Shown: piece after piece, positions 14,328 to 26,904 of the stretch
How positions within the stretch are numbered: position 1 is the first letter of the stretch
How the letters are laid out: every line of letters starts with the position of its first letter
From: Setophaga petechia
Taxonomy: Eukaryota > Chordata > Aves > Passeriformes > Parulidae
DNA: 64,000 bases
Assembly (NCBI GenBank): GCA_024362935.1
Contig: JANCRA010000120.1
Span: forward strand, 565,501 to 629,500
Direction: 5' to 3'
The notes under the pieces: model-generated
Database searches by the model: none
What the model was told of the DNA's origin: nothing
Seen by the model: the letters and a program-made list of their open reading frames with translations, nothing else
Translations under genes and position numbers: made by a program

Positions 14328-17300
14328 TCACATTAATACTTGAAAGGAAGGCGTCTTAGACAACTTTCTTTTACATTTTGCAAAACACACTGCAGCCCTC
14401 TGTGCAACTTCTACAACACGATGGAAGTTGTTTAGTGAGCAGGAACGTTTTCCCCTTGCGAGACAAAGGGAAAAAGCTATTTGCTCAGATGTAGGTATCA
14501 AGAAACACTTACTACCGTGCACTGACAAGCTAATTGCTACACAGCACTGCGATTGTGTTAGCAGCTTGCAAAGTGCTAGAAAACAGTACTTTCCCACTCT
14601 CTTGCCTTTCCCTTCACATTAATACTTGAAAGGAAGGCGTCTTAGACAACTTTCTTTTTCTTGTTACAGAACACACTGCAGCCCTCTGTGCAACTTCTAG
14701 AACACGATAGGAGATGTTTAGTGAGCAAGAAGGTTTTCTCCTTGCGAGACAGATTGAAAAAGCTATTTGCTTAGATGTAGGTGACAAGAAACACTTACTG
14801 CAGTGCACTGAAAAGCTAACTGCTACACAGCACTGCGATTGTGTTAGCAGCCTGCAAAGTGCTAGAAAACAGTACTTTCCCACTCTCTTGCCTTTCCCTT
14901 CACATTAATACTTGAAAGGAAGGCATCTTAGACAACTTTCTTTTTCTTGTGTCAAAAAACTCTGCAGCCCTCTCTGCAACATCTACAACACGATGGAAGT
15001 GGTTTAGTGAGCAGGAAGGTTTCCTCCTTGCGAGACACAGTGAAAAAGCTATTTGCTTAGATGTAGGTGACAAGAAACACTTACTGCAGTGCACTGAACA
15101 GCTAACTGCTACACAGCACTAGTACTGTGTTAGCAGCTTGCAAAGTGCTAGAAAACAGTACTTTCCCACTCTCTTGCCTTTCCCTTCACATTAATACTTG
15201 AAAGGAAGGCGTCTTAGACAACTTTCTTTTACATTTTGCAAAACACACTGCAGCCCTCTGTGCAACTTCTACAACACGATGGAAGTTGTTTAGTGAGCAG
15301 GAACGTTTTCCCCTTGCGAGACAAAGGGAAAAAGCTATTTGCTCAGATGTAGTTATCAAGAAACACTTACTGCAGTGCACTGACAAGCTAATTGCTACAC
15401 AGCACTGCGTTTGTGTTAGCAGCTTGCAAAGTGCTAGAAAACAGTACTTTCCCACTCTCTTGCCTTTCCCTTCACATTAATACTTGAAAGGAAGGCATCT
15501 TAGACAACTTTCTTTTTCTTGTGTCAAAACACATTGCAGGCCTCTGTGCAACTTCTAGAACACGATAGGAAATGTTTAGTGAGCAGGAAGGTTTTCTCCT
15601 TGCGAGACATAGTGAAAAACCTTTTTACTTCGATATAGGTGACAAGAAACACTTACTGCAGTGCACTGAACAGCTAATTGCTACACAGAACTGCGATTGT
15701 GTTAGCAGCTTGCAAAGTGCTAGAAAACAGTACTTTCCCACTCTCTTGCCTTTCCCTTCACATTAATGCTTGAAAGAAAGGCGTCTTAGACTACTTTCTT
15801 TTTCTTGCTGCAAAAAACACTGCAGCCCTCTGTGCAACTTCTAGAACACAATAGAAGTTGTTTAGTGAGCAGCAACGTTTTCCCCTTGCGAGACAAAGTG
15901 AAAAAGCTATTTGCTCAGATGTAGGTATCAAGAAACACTTACTGCCGTCCACTGACAAGCTAATTGCTACACAGCACTCCGATTGTGTTAGCAGCTTGCA
16001 AAGTGCTAGAAAACAGTACTTTCCCACTCTCTTGCCTTTCCCTTCACATTAATACTTGAAAGGAAGGCGTCTTAGATAACTTTCTTTTTCTTGTTACAAA
16101 ACACACTGCAGCCCTCTGTGCAACTTCTAGAACACGATAGGAGATGTTTAGTGAGCAAGAAGGTTTTCTCCTTGCGAGACAGAGTGAAAAAGCTATTTGC
16201 TTAGATGTAGGTGACAAGAAACACTTACTGCAGTACACTGAAAAGCTAACTGCTACACAGCACTGCGATTGTGTTAGCAGCTTGCAAAGTGCTAGAAAAC
16301 AGTACTTTCCCACTCTCTTGCCTTTCCCTTCACATTAATACTTGAAAGGAAGGCGTCTTAGACAACTTTCTTTTACATTTTTCAAAACACACTGCAGCCT
16401 TCTGTGCAACTTCTACAATACGATGGAAGTTGTTTAGTGAGCAGCAGCGTTTTCCCCTTGCGAGACAAAGTGAAAAAGCTATTTGCTCAGATGTAGGTAT
16501 CAAGAAACACTTACTGCTGTGCACTGACAATCTAATTGCTACACAGCACTGGGATTGTGTTAGCAGCTTGCAAAGTGCTAGAAAACAGTACTTTCCCACT
16601 CTCTTGCCTTTCCCTTCACATTAATACTTGAAAGGAAGGCATCTTACACAACTTTCTTTTTCTTGCTGTAAAACACACTACAGACCTCTGTGCAACTTCT
16701 AGAACACGATAGGAGATGTTTAGTGAGCAAGAAGGTTTTCTCCTTGCGAGACATAGTGAAAAAGCTATTTGCTTAGATGTAGGTGACAAGAAACACTTAC
16801 TGCAGTGCACTGAACAGCTAATTGCTACACAGCACTGCGATTGTGTGAGCAGCCTGCAAAGTGCTAGAAAACAGTACTTTCCCACTCTCTTGCCTTTCCC
16901 TTCACATTAATACTTGAAAAGAAGTCATCTTAGACAACTTTTTTTTCTTGTGTCAAAAAACTCTGCAGCCCTCTCTGCAACATCTGCAACACGATGGAAG
17001 TGGTTTAGTGAGCAAGAAGGTTTTCTCCTTGCGAGACATAGTGAAAAAGCTATTTGCTTAGATGTAGGTGACAAGAAACACTTACTGCAGTGCACGGAAA
17101 AGCTAATTGCTACACAGAACTGGGATTGTGTTAGCAGCTTACAAAGTGCTAGAAAACAGTACTTTCCCACTCTCTTGCCTTTCCCTTCACATTAATACTT
17201 GAAAGGAAGGCGTCTTAGACAACTTTCTTTTTCTTGCTGTAAAACACACTGCAGCCCTCTGTGGAACTTCTAGGACACGATAGGAAATGTTTAGTGAGCA

Positions 17301-18330
17301 AGAAGGTTTTCTCTTTGCGAGATATAGTGAAAAAGCTATTTGCTTAGATGTAGGTGACAAGAAACACTTACTGCAGTGCACTGAAAAGCTAACTGCTACA
17401 CAGCACTGGGATTGTGTTAGCAGCCTGCAAAGTGCTAGAAAACAGTACTTTCCCACTCTCTTGCCTTTCCCTTCACATTAATACTTGAAAGGAAGGCATC
17501 TTAGACAACTTTCTTTTTCTTGTGTCAAAAAACTCTGCAGCCCTCTCTGCAACATCTACAACACGATGGAAGTTGTTTAGTGAGCAGGAAGGTTTTCTCC
17601 TTGCGGGACATAGTGAAAAAGCTATTTGCTTAGATGTAGGTGACAAGAAACACTTACTGCAGTGCACTGAACAGCTAATTGCTACACAGCACTAGTACTG
17701 TGTTAGCAGCTTGCAAAGTGCTAGAAAACAGTACTTTCCCACTCTCTTGCCTTTCCCTTCACATTAATACTTGAAAGGAAGGCATCTTGGACAACTTTCT
17801 TTTTCTTGTGTCAAAAAACTCTGCAGCCCTCTCTGCAACATCTACAACACGATGGAAGTTGTTTAGTGAGCAGGAAGGTTTTCTCCTTGCGAGACATAGT
17901 GAAAATGCTATTTGCTTAGATGTAGGTGACAAGAAACACTTACTGCAGTGCACTGAACAGCTAATTGCTACACAGCACTGGGATTGTGTTAGCAGCCTGA
18001 AAAGTGCTAGAAAACAGTACTTTCCCACTCTCTTGCCTTTCCCTTCACATTAATACTTGAAAGGAAGGCGTCTTAGACAACTTTCTTTTTCTTGTTACAG
18101 AACACACTGCAGCCCTCGGGGCAACTTCTAGAACACGATAGGAGATTTTTAGTGAGCAAGAAGGTTTTCTCCTTGCGAGACAGAGTGAAAAAGCTATTTG
18201 CTTAGATGTAGGTGACAAGAAACACTTACTGCAGTGCACTGAAAAGCTAACTGCTACACAGCACTGGGATTCTGTTAGCAGCTTGCAAAGTGCTAGAAAA
18301 CAGTACTTTCCCACTCTCTTGCCTTTCCCT
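14043..18330 (+). repeat. Long duplication at 26-monomer spacing, copy 1
   Basis: Fifteen monomers matched, one for one, by 21473-25761 at an offset of 7,430-7,431 bp. Pairs include 14328/21759, 14614/22045, 15186/22617, 15758/23189, 16902/24333 and 17187/24618. Shared private marks include ACATTAATGCTTG at the start of 15758/23189 and TTGAAAAGAAGTCATC at 16902/24333. The resemblance resumes after a disrupted stretch: 18903-19760 corresponds to 26905-27762. Confidence 0.87.
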
Positions 18331-20614
18331 TCACATTAATACTTGAAAGGAAGGCGTCTTAGACAACTTTCTTTTACATTTTGCTAAACACACTGCAGCC
18401 CTCTGTGCAACTTCTACAATACGATGGAAGTTGTTTAGTGAGCAGCAGCGTTTTCCCCTTGCGAGACAAAGTGAAAAAGCTATTTGCTCAGATGTAGGTA
18501 TCAAGAAACACTTACTGCCGTGCACTGACAAGCTAATTGCTACACAGCACTGCGATTGTGTTAGCAGCTTGCAAAGTGCTAGAAAACAGTACTTTCCCAC
18601 TCTCTTGCCTTTCCCTTCACATTAATACTTGAAAGGAAGGCATCTTAGACAACTTTCTTTTTCTTGCTGTAAAACACACTGCAGATCACTGTGCAACTTC
18701 TAGAACACGATAGGAGATGTTTAGTGAGCAAGAAGGTTTTCTCCTTGCGAGACATAGTGAAAAAGCTATTTGCTTAGATGTAGGTGACAAGAAACACTTA
18801 GTGCAGTGCACTGAAAAGCTAACTGCTACACAGCACTGCGATTGTGTTAGCAGCCTGCAAAGTGCTAGAAAACAGTACTTTCCCACTCTCTTGCCTTTCC
18901 CTTCACATTAATACTTGAAAGGAAGGCATCTTAGACAACTTTCTTTTTCTTGTGTCAAAAAACTCTGCAGCCCTCTCTGCATTATCTACAACACGATGGA
19001 AGTTGTTTAGTGAGCAGGAAGGTTTTCTCCTTGCGGGACATATTGAAAAAGCTATTTGCTTAGATGTAGGTGACAAGAAACACTTACTGCAGTGCACTGA
19101 ACAGCTAACTGCTACACAGCACTAGTACTGTGTTAGCAGCTTGCAAAGTGCTAGAAAACAGTACTATCCCACTCTCTTGCCTTTCCCTTCACATTAATAC
19201 TTGAAAGGAAGGCATCTTAGACAACTTTCTTTTTCTTGTGTCAAAAAACTCTGCAGCCCTCTCTGCAACATCTACAACACGATGGAAGTTGTTTAGTGAG
19301 CAGGAAGGTTTTCTCCTTGGGAGACATAGTGAAAAAGCTATTTGCTTAGATGTAGGTGACAAGAAACACTTACTGCAGTGCACTGAACAGCTAATTGCTA
19401 CACAGCACTGGGATTGTGTTAGCAGCTCTCAAAGTGATAGAAAACAGTACTTTCCCACTCTCTTGCCTTTCCCTTCACATTAATACTTGAAAGGAAGGCG
19501 TCTTAGACAACTTTCTTTTTCTTGTTACAGAACACACTGCAGCCCTCGGGGCAACTTCTAGAACACGATAGGAGATTTTTAGTGAGCAAGAAGGTTTTCT
19601 CCTTGCGAGACATAGTGAAAAAGCTATTTGCTTAGATGTAGGTGACAAGAAACACTTACTGCAGTGCACTGAAAAGCTAACTGCTACACAGCACTGGGAT
19701 TGTGTTAGCAGCCTGCAAAGTGCTAGAAAACAGTACTTTCCCACTCTCTTGCCTTTCCCTTCACATTAATACTTGAAAGGAAGGCATCTTAGACAACTTT
19801 TTCTTGTGTCAAATAACTCTGCAGCCCTCTCTGCAACATCTGCAACACGATGGAAGTTGTTTAGTGAGCAGGAAGGTTTTCTCCTTGCGAGACATAGTGA
19901 AAAAGCTTTTTGCTTAGATGTAGGTGACAAGAAACACTTACTGCAGTGCACTGAAATGCTAACTGCTACACAGCACTAGTACTGTGTTAGCAGCTTGCAA
20001 AGTGCTAGAAAACAGTACATTCCCACTCACTTGCCTTTCCCTTCACATTAATACTTGAAAGGAAGGCGTCTTAGACAACTTTGTTTTACATTTTGCAAAA
20101 CACACTGCAGCCCTCTGTGCAACTTCTACAACACGATGGAAGTTGTTTAGTGAGCAGCAGCGTTTTCCCCTTGCGAGACAAAGTGAAAAAGCTATTTGCT
20201 CAGATGTAGGTATCAAGAAACACTTACTGCAGTGCACTGAACAGCTAATTGCTACACAGCACTGCGATTGTGTTAGCAGCTTGCAAAGTGCTAGAAAACA
20301 GTACTTTCCCACTCTCTTGCCTTTCCCTTCACATTAATACTTGAAAGGAAGGCGTCTTAGACAACTTTCTTTTTCTTGCTGCAAAACACACTGCAGCCCT
20401 CTGTGCAACTTCTAGAACACGATAGGAGATGTTTAGTGAGCAAGAAGGTTTTCTCCTTGCGGGACATAGTTAAAAAGCTATTTGCTTAGATGTAGGTGAC
20501 AAGAAACACTTACTGCCGTGCACTGAACAGCTAATTGCTACACAGAACTGGGATTGTGTTAGCAGCTTGCAAAGTGCTAGAAAACAGTACTTTCCCACTC
20601 TCTTGCCTTTCCCT

Positions 20615-21472
20615 TCACATTAATACTTGAAAGGAAGGCATCTTAGACAACTTTCTTTTTCTTATGTCAAAGAACTCTGCAGCCCTCTCTGCAACATCTA
20701 CAACACGATGGAAGTTGTTTAGTGAGCAGGAAGGTTTTTTCCTTGCGAGACATAGTGAAAAAGCTTTTTCCTTAGATGTAGGTAAAAAGAAACCCTTACT
20801 GCAGTGCACTGAACAGCTAACTGCTACACAGCACTAGGACTGTGTTAGCAGCTTGCAAAGTGCTAGAAAACAGTACTTTCCCACTCTCTTGCCTTTCCCT
20901 TCACATTAATACTTGAAAGGAAGGCGTCTTAGACAACTTTCTTTTACATTTTGCAAAACACACTGCAGCCCACTGTGCAACTTCTACAACACGATGGAAG
21001 TTGTTTAGTGAGCAGCAACGTTTTCCCCTTGCGAGACATAGTGAAAAAGCTTCTTGCTTAGATGTAGGTGACAAGAAACACTTACTGCAGTGCACTGAAC
21101 AGCTAATTGCTACACAGCACTAGTACTGTGTTAGCAGATTGCAAAGTGCTAGAAAACAGTACTTTCCCACTCTCTTGCCTTTCCCTTCACATTAATACTT
21201 GAAAGGAAGGCGTCTTAGACAACTTTCTTTTATATTTTGCAAAACACACTGCAGCCCTCTGTGCAACTTCTACAACACAATGGAAGTTGTTTAGTGAGCA
21301 GCAACGTTTTCCCCATGCGAGACATAGAGAAAAAGCTATTTGCTCAGATGTAGGTATCAAGAAACACTTACTGCCGTGCACTGACAAGCTAATTGCTACA
21401 CAGCACTGCGATTGTGTTAGCAGCTTGCAAAGTGCTAGAAAACAGTACTTTCCCACTCTCTTGCCTTTCCCT
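20615..21472 (+). repeat. Three-monomer module (recurrent triad)
   Basis: A fixed order of three variants: the TTTTTCCTTGCG variant, the GCTTCTTGC variant, then the CCCCATGCGAG class A variant. The same triad occurs at 28335-29192 and at 3464-4321, and its first two members at 31638-32208. It is thus a block older than the long HORs. Confidence 0.8.
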
Positions 21473-21758
21473 TCACATTAATACTTGAAAGGAAGGCGTC
21501 TTAGACAACTTTGTTTTTCTTGTTGCAGAACACACAGCAGCCCTCTGTTCAACTTCTCGAACACGATAGGAAATGTTTAGTGAGCAGGAAGGTTTTCTCC
21601 TTGGGAGACATAGTGAAAAAGCTTTTTGCTTAGATGTAGGTGACAAGAAACACTTACTGCAGTGCACTGAACAGCTAACTGCTACACAGCACTAGGATTG
21701 TGTTAGCAGCTTGCAAAGTGCTAGGAAACAGTACTTTCCCACTCTCTTGCCTTTCCCT

Positions 21759-22044
21759 TCACATTAATACTTGAAAGGAAGGCGTCTTAGACAACTTTCT
21801 TTTACATTTTGCAAAACACACTGCAGCCCTCTGTGCAACTTCTACAACACGATGGAAGTTGTTTAGTGAGCAGGAACGTTTTCCCCTTGCGAGACAAAGG
21901 GAAAAAGCTATTTGCTCAGATGTAGGTATCAAGAAACACTTACTGCCGTGCACTGACAAGCTAATTGCTACACAGCACTGCGATTGTGTTAGCAGCTTGC
22001 AAAGTGCTAGAAAACAGTACTTTCCCACTCTCTTGCCTTTCCCT
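21759..22044 (+). repeat. Reference class A monomer
   Basis: A representative class A unit of 286 bp. Diagnostic segments in order: TTTTACATTTTGCAAAACAC, CTTCTACAACACGATGGAAG, AACGTTTTCCCCTTGCGAG, ATTTGCTCAGATGTAGGTATC and CTGCCGTGCACTGACAAGC. It is translatable on the minus strand for 89 codons and on the plus strand for 64, but adjacent units shift frame because 286 is not a multiple of three. The same sequence, or nearly so, lies at 14328. Confidence 0.9.
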
Positions 22045-22330
22045 TCACATTAATACTTGAAAGGAAGGCGTCTTAGACAACTTTCTTTTTCTTGTTACAG
22101 AACACACTGCAGCCCTCTGTGCAACTTCTAGAACACGATAGGAGATGTTTAGTGAGCAAGAAGGTTTTCTCCTTGCAAGACAGATTGAAAAAGCTATTTG
22201 CTTAGATGTAGGTGACAAGAAACACTTACTGCAGTGCACTGAAAAGCTAACTGCTACACAGCACTGCGATTGTGTTAGCAGCCTGCAAAGTGCTAGAAAA
22301 CAGTACTTTCCCACTCTCTTGCCTTTCCCT
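22045..22330 (+). repeat. Reference class C monomer
   Basis: A representative class C unit of 286 bp. Diagnostic segments: CTTGTTACAGAACACACTG, CTTCTAGAACACGATAGGAG, ATGTTTAGTGAGCAAGAAGG and CACTGAAAAGCTAACTGC. It contains the inverted pair TTCTAGAA and an acceptor-like pyrimidine tract followed by ACAG. A near-identical unit lies at 14614, and another close to it at 2320. Confidence 0.9.
22081..22100 (+). promoter_or_regulatory. Splice-acceptor-like tract in class C monomers (example)
   Basis: The tract CTTTCTTTTTCTTGTTACAG ends at 22100 and is a long pyrimidine run closed by ACAG. TTAAT about 40 bases upstream fits a loose branch-point pattern. About 20 class C monomers share it, for example ending near 5520, 32264, 43882 and 48613. 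Classes A and B lack the terminal CAG at this position. No downstream TTACAG copy is seen within the window for D6, D7 or D8, which weakens a fixed donor-acceptor pairing. Confidence 0.3.
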
Positions 22331-25300
22331 TCACATTAATACTTGAAAGGAAGGCATCTTAGACAACTTTCTTTTTCTTGTGTCAAAAAACTCTGCAGCC
22401 CTCTCTGCAACATCTACAACACGATGGAAGTGGTTTAGTGAGCAGGAAGGTTTCCTCCTTGCGAGACACAGTGAAAAAGCTATTTGCTTAGATGTAGGTG
22501 ACAAGAAACACTTACTGCAGTGCACTGAACAGCTAACTGCTACACAGCACTAGTACTGTGTTAGCAGCTTGCAAAGTGCTAGAAAACAGTACTTTCCCTC
22601 TCTCTTGCCTTTCCCTTCACATTAATACTTGAAAGGAAGGCGTCTTAGACAACTTTCTTTTACATTTTGCAAAACACACTGCAGCCCTCTGTGCAACTTC
22701 TACAACACGATGGAAGTTGTTTAGTGAGCAGGAACGTTTTCCCCTTGCGAGACAAAGGGAAAAAGCTATTTGCTCAGATGTAGTTATCAAGAAACACTTA
22801 CTGCAGTGCACTGACAAGCTAATTGCTACACAGCACTGCGTTTGTGTTAGCAGCTTGCAAAGTGCTAGAAAACAGTACTTTCCCACTCTCTTGCCTTTCC
22901 CTTCACATTAATACTTGAAAGGAAGGCATCTTAGACAACTTTCTTTTTCTTGTGTCAAAACACATTGCAGGCCTCTGTGCAACTTCTAGAACACGATAGG
23001 AAATGTTTAGTGAGCAGGAAGGTTTTCTCCTTGCGAGACATAGTGAAAAACCTTTTTACTTCGATATAGGTGACAAGAAACACTTACTGCAGTGCACTGA
23101 ACAGCTAATTGCTACACAGAACTGCGATTGTGTTAGCAGCTTGCAAAGTGCTAGAAAACAGTACTTTCCCACTCTCTTGCCTTTCCCTTCACATTAATGC
23201 TTGAAAGGAAGGCGTCTTAGACTACTTTCTTTTTCTTGCTGCAAAAAACACTACAGCCCTCTGTGCAACTTCTAGAACACAATAGAAGTTGTTTAGTGAG
23301 CAGCAACGTTTTCCCCTTGCGAGACAAAGTGAAAAAGCTATTTGCTCAGATGTAGGTATCAAGAAACACTTACTGCCGTGCACTGACAAGCTAATTGCTA
23401 CACAGCACTCCGATTGTGTTAGCAGCTTGCAAAGTGCTAGAAAACAGTACTTTCCCACTCTCTTGCCTTTCCCTTCACATTAATACTTGAAAGGAAGGCG
23501 TCTTAGATAACTTTCTTTTTCTTGTTACAAAACACACTGCAGCCCTCTGTGCAAATTCTAGAACACGATAGGAGATGTTTAGTGAGCAAGAAGGTTTTCT
23601 CCTTGCGAGACAGAGTGAAAAAGCTATTTGCTTAGATGTAGGTGACAAGAAACACTTACTGCAGTACACTGAAAAGCTAACTGCTACACAGCACTGCGAT
23701 TGTGTTAGCAGCTTGCAAAGTGCTAGAAAACAGTACTTTCCCACTCTCTTGCCTTTCCCTTCACATTAATACTTGAAAGGAAGGCGTCTTAGACAACTTT
23801 CTTTTACATTTTGCAAAACACACTGCAGCCCTCTGTGCAACTTCTACAATACGATGGAAGTTGTTTAGTGAGCAGCAGCGTTTTCCCCTTGCGAGGCAAA
23901 GTGAAAAAGCTATTTGCTCAGATGTAGGTATCAAGAAACACTTACTGCCGTGCACTGACAATCTAATTGCTACACAGCACTGCGATTGTGTTAGCAGCTT
24001 GCAAAGTGCTAGAAAACAGTACTTTCCCACTCTCTTGCCTTTCCCTTCACATTAATACTTGAAAGGAAGGCATCTTACACAACTTTCTTTTTCTTGCTGT
24101 AAAACACACTACAGACCTCTGTGCAACTTCTAGAACACGATAGGAGATGTTTAGTGAGCAAGAAGGTTTTCTCCTTGCGAGACATAGTGAAAAAGCTATT
24201 TGCTTAGATGTAGGTGACAAGAAACACTTACTGCAGTGCACTGAACAGCTAATTGCTACACAGCACTGCGATTGTGTGAGCAGCCTGCAAAGTGCTAGAA
24301 AACAGTACTTTCCCACTCTCTTGCCTTTCCCTTCACATTAATACTTGAAAAGAAGTCATCTTAGACAACTTTTTTTTCTTGTGTCAAAAAACTCTGCAGC
24401 CCTCTCTGCAACATCTGCAACACGATGGAAGTGGTTTAGTGAGCAGGAAGGTTTTCTCCTTGCGAGACATAGTGAAAAAGCTATTTGCTTAGATGTAGGT
24501 GACAAGAAACACTTACTGCAGTGCACGGAAAAGCTAATTGCTACACAGAACTGGGATTGTGTTAGCAGCTTACAAAGTGCTAGAAAACAGTACTTTCCCA
24601 CTCTCTTGCCTTTCCCTTCACATTAATACTTGAAAGGAAGGCGTCTTAGACAACTTTCTTTTTCTTGCTGTAAAACACACTGCAGCCCTCTGTGCAACTT
24701 CTAGGACACGATAGGAAATGTTAAGTGAGCAAGAAGGTTTTCTCTTTGCGAGATATAGTGAAAAAGCTATTTCCTTAGATGTAGGTGACAAGAAACACTT
24801 ACTGCAGTGCACTGAAAAGCTAACTGCTACACAGCACTGGGATTGTGTTAGCAGCCTGCAAAGTGCTAGAAAACAGTACTTTCCCACTCTCTTGCCTTTC
24901 CCTTCACATTAATACTTGAAAGGAAGGCATCTTAGACAACTTTCTTTTTCTTGTGTCAAAAAACTCTGCAGCCCTCTCTGCAACATCTACAACACGATGG
25001 AAGTTGTTTAGTGAGCAGGAAGGTTTTCTCCTTGCGGGACATAGTGAAAAAGCTATTTGCTTAGATGTAGGTGACAAGAAACACTTACTGCAGTGCACTG
25101 AACAGCTAATTGCTACACAGCACTAGTACTGTGTTAGCAGCTTGCAAAGTGCTAGAAAACAGTACTTTCCCACTCTCTTGCCTTTCCCTTCACATTAATA
25201 CTTGAAAGGAAGGCATCTTGGACAACTTTCTTTTTCTTGTGTCAAAAAACTCTGCAGCCCTCTCTGCAACATCTACAACACGATGGAAGTTGTTTAGTGA

Positions 25301-25761
25301 GCAGGAAGGTTTTCTCCTTGCGAGACATAGTGAAAAAGCTATTTGCTTAGATGTAGGTGACAAGAAACACTTACTGCAGTGCACTGAACAGCTAATTGCT
25401 ACACAGAACTGGGATTGTGTTAGCAGCTCTCAAAGTGATAGAAAACAGTACTTTCCCACTCTCTTGCCTTTCCCTTCACATTAATACTTGAAAGGAAGGC
25501 GTCTTAGACAACTTTCTTTTTCTTGTTACAGAACACACTGCAGCCCTCGGGGCAACTTCTAGAACACGATAGGAGATTTTTAGTGAGCAAGAAGGTTTTC
25601 TCCTTGCGAGACATAGTGAAAAAGCTATTTGCTTAGATGTAGGTGACAAGAAACACTTACTGCAGTGCACTGAAAAGCTAACTGCTACACAGCACTGGGA
25701 TTCTGTTAGCAGCTTGCAAAGTGCTAGAAAACAGTACTTTCCCACTCTCTTGCCTTTCCCT

Positions 25762-26904
25762 TCACATTAATACTTGAAAGGAAGGCGTCTTAGACAACTT
25801 TCTTTTACATTTTGCAAAACACACTGCAGCCCTCTGTGCAACTTCTACAATACGATGGAAGTTGTTTAGTGAGCAGCAGCGTTTTCCCCTTGCGAGACAA
25901 AGTGAAAAAGGTATTTGCTCAGATGTAGGTATCAAGAAACACTTACTGCCGTGCACTGACAATCTAATTGCTACACAGCACTGGGATTGTGTTAGCAGCT
26001 TGCAAAGTGCTAGAAAACAGTACTTTCCCACTCTCTTGCCTTTCCCTTCACATTAATACTTGAAAGGAAGGCATCTTAGACAACTTTCTTTTTCTTGCTG
26101 TAAAACACACTGCAGATCTCTGTGCAACTTCTAGAACACGATAGGAGATGTTTAGTGAGCAAGAAGGTTTTCTCCTTGCGAGACATAGTGAAAAAGCTAT
26201 TTGCTTAGATGTAGGTGACAAGAAACACTTACTGCAGTGCACTGAACAGCAAATTGCTACACAGCACTGCGATTGTGTGAGAAGCCTGCAAAGTGCTAGA
26301 AAACAGTACTTTCCCACTCTCTTGCCTTTCCCTTCACATTAATACTTGAAAAGAAGGCATCTTAGACAACTTTTTTTTCTTGTGTCAAAAAACTCTGCAG
26401 CCCTCTCTGCAACATCTGCAACACGATGGAAGTGGTTTAGTGAGCAGGAAGGTTTTCTCCTTGCGAGACATAGTGAAAAAGCTATTTGCTTAAATGTAGG
26501 TGACAAGAAACACTTACTGCAGTGCACGAAAAAGCTAATTGCTACACAGAACTGGGATTTTGTTAGCAGCTTACAAAGTGCTAGAAAACAGTACGTTCCC
26601 ACTCTCTTGCCTTTCCCTTCACATTAATACTTGAAAGGAAGGCGTCTTAGACAACTTTCTTTTTCTTGCTGTAAAACACACTGCAGCCCTCTGTGCAACT
26701 TCTAGGACACGATAGGAAATGTTTAGTGAGCAAGAAGGTTTTCTGTTTGCGAGATATAGTGAAAAAGCTATTTCCTTAGATGTAGGTGACAAGAAACACT
26801 TACTGCAGTGCACTGAAAAGCTAAGTGCTACACAGCACTGCGATTGTGTTAGCAGCCTGCAAAGTGCTAGAAAACAGTACTTTCCCACTCTCTTGCCTTT
26901 CCCT
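25762..26904 (+). repeat. Nested four-monomer duplication
   Basis: Four monomers (25762, 26048, 26334, 26619) match 23761, 24047, 24333 and 24618 at a constant offset of 2,001 bp. Shared marks include CACTGACAATCTAATTGC, TTGAAAAGAAG and GCTATTTCCTTAG. The corresponding place in the other long copy (18331-18902) holds only two monomers. Monomer 26048 is a mosaic, because it also shares a GCAGATC mark with 18617. Confidence 0.75.

Larger units (their letters stand above)
21473..25761 (+). repeat. Long duplication at 26-monomer spacing, copy 2
   Basis: Second copy of the block at 14043-18330, differing by one base in length because of the pyrimidine tract in the first monomer. After it, the register is broken by a nested four-monomer duplication (25762-26904), then recovers at 26905. 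Confidence 0.87.
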
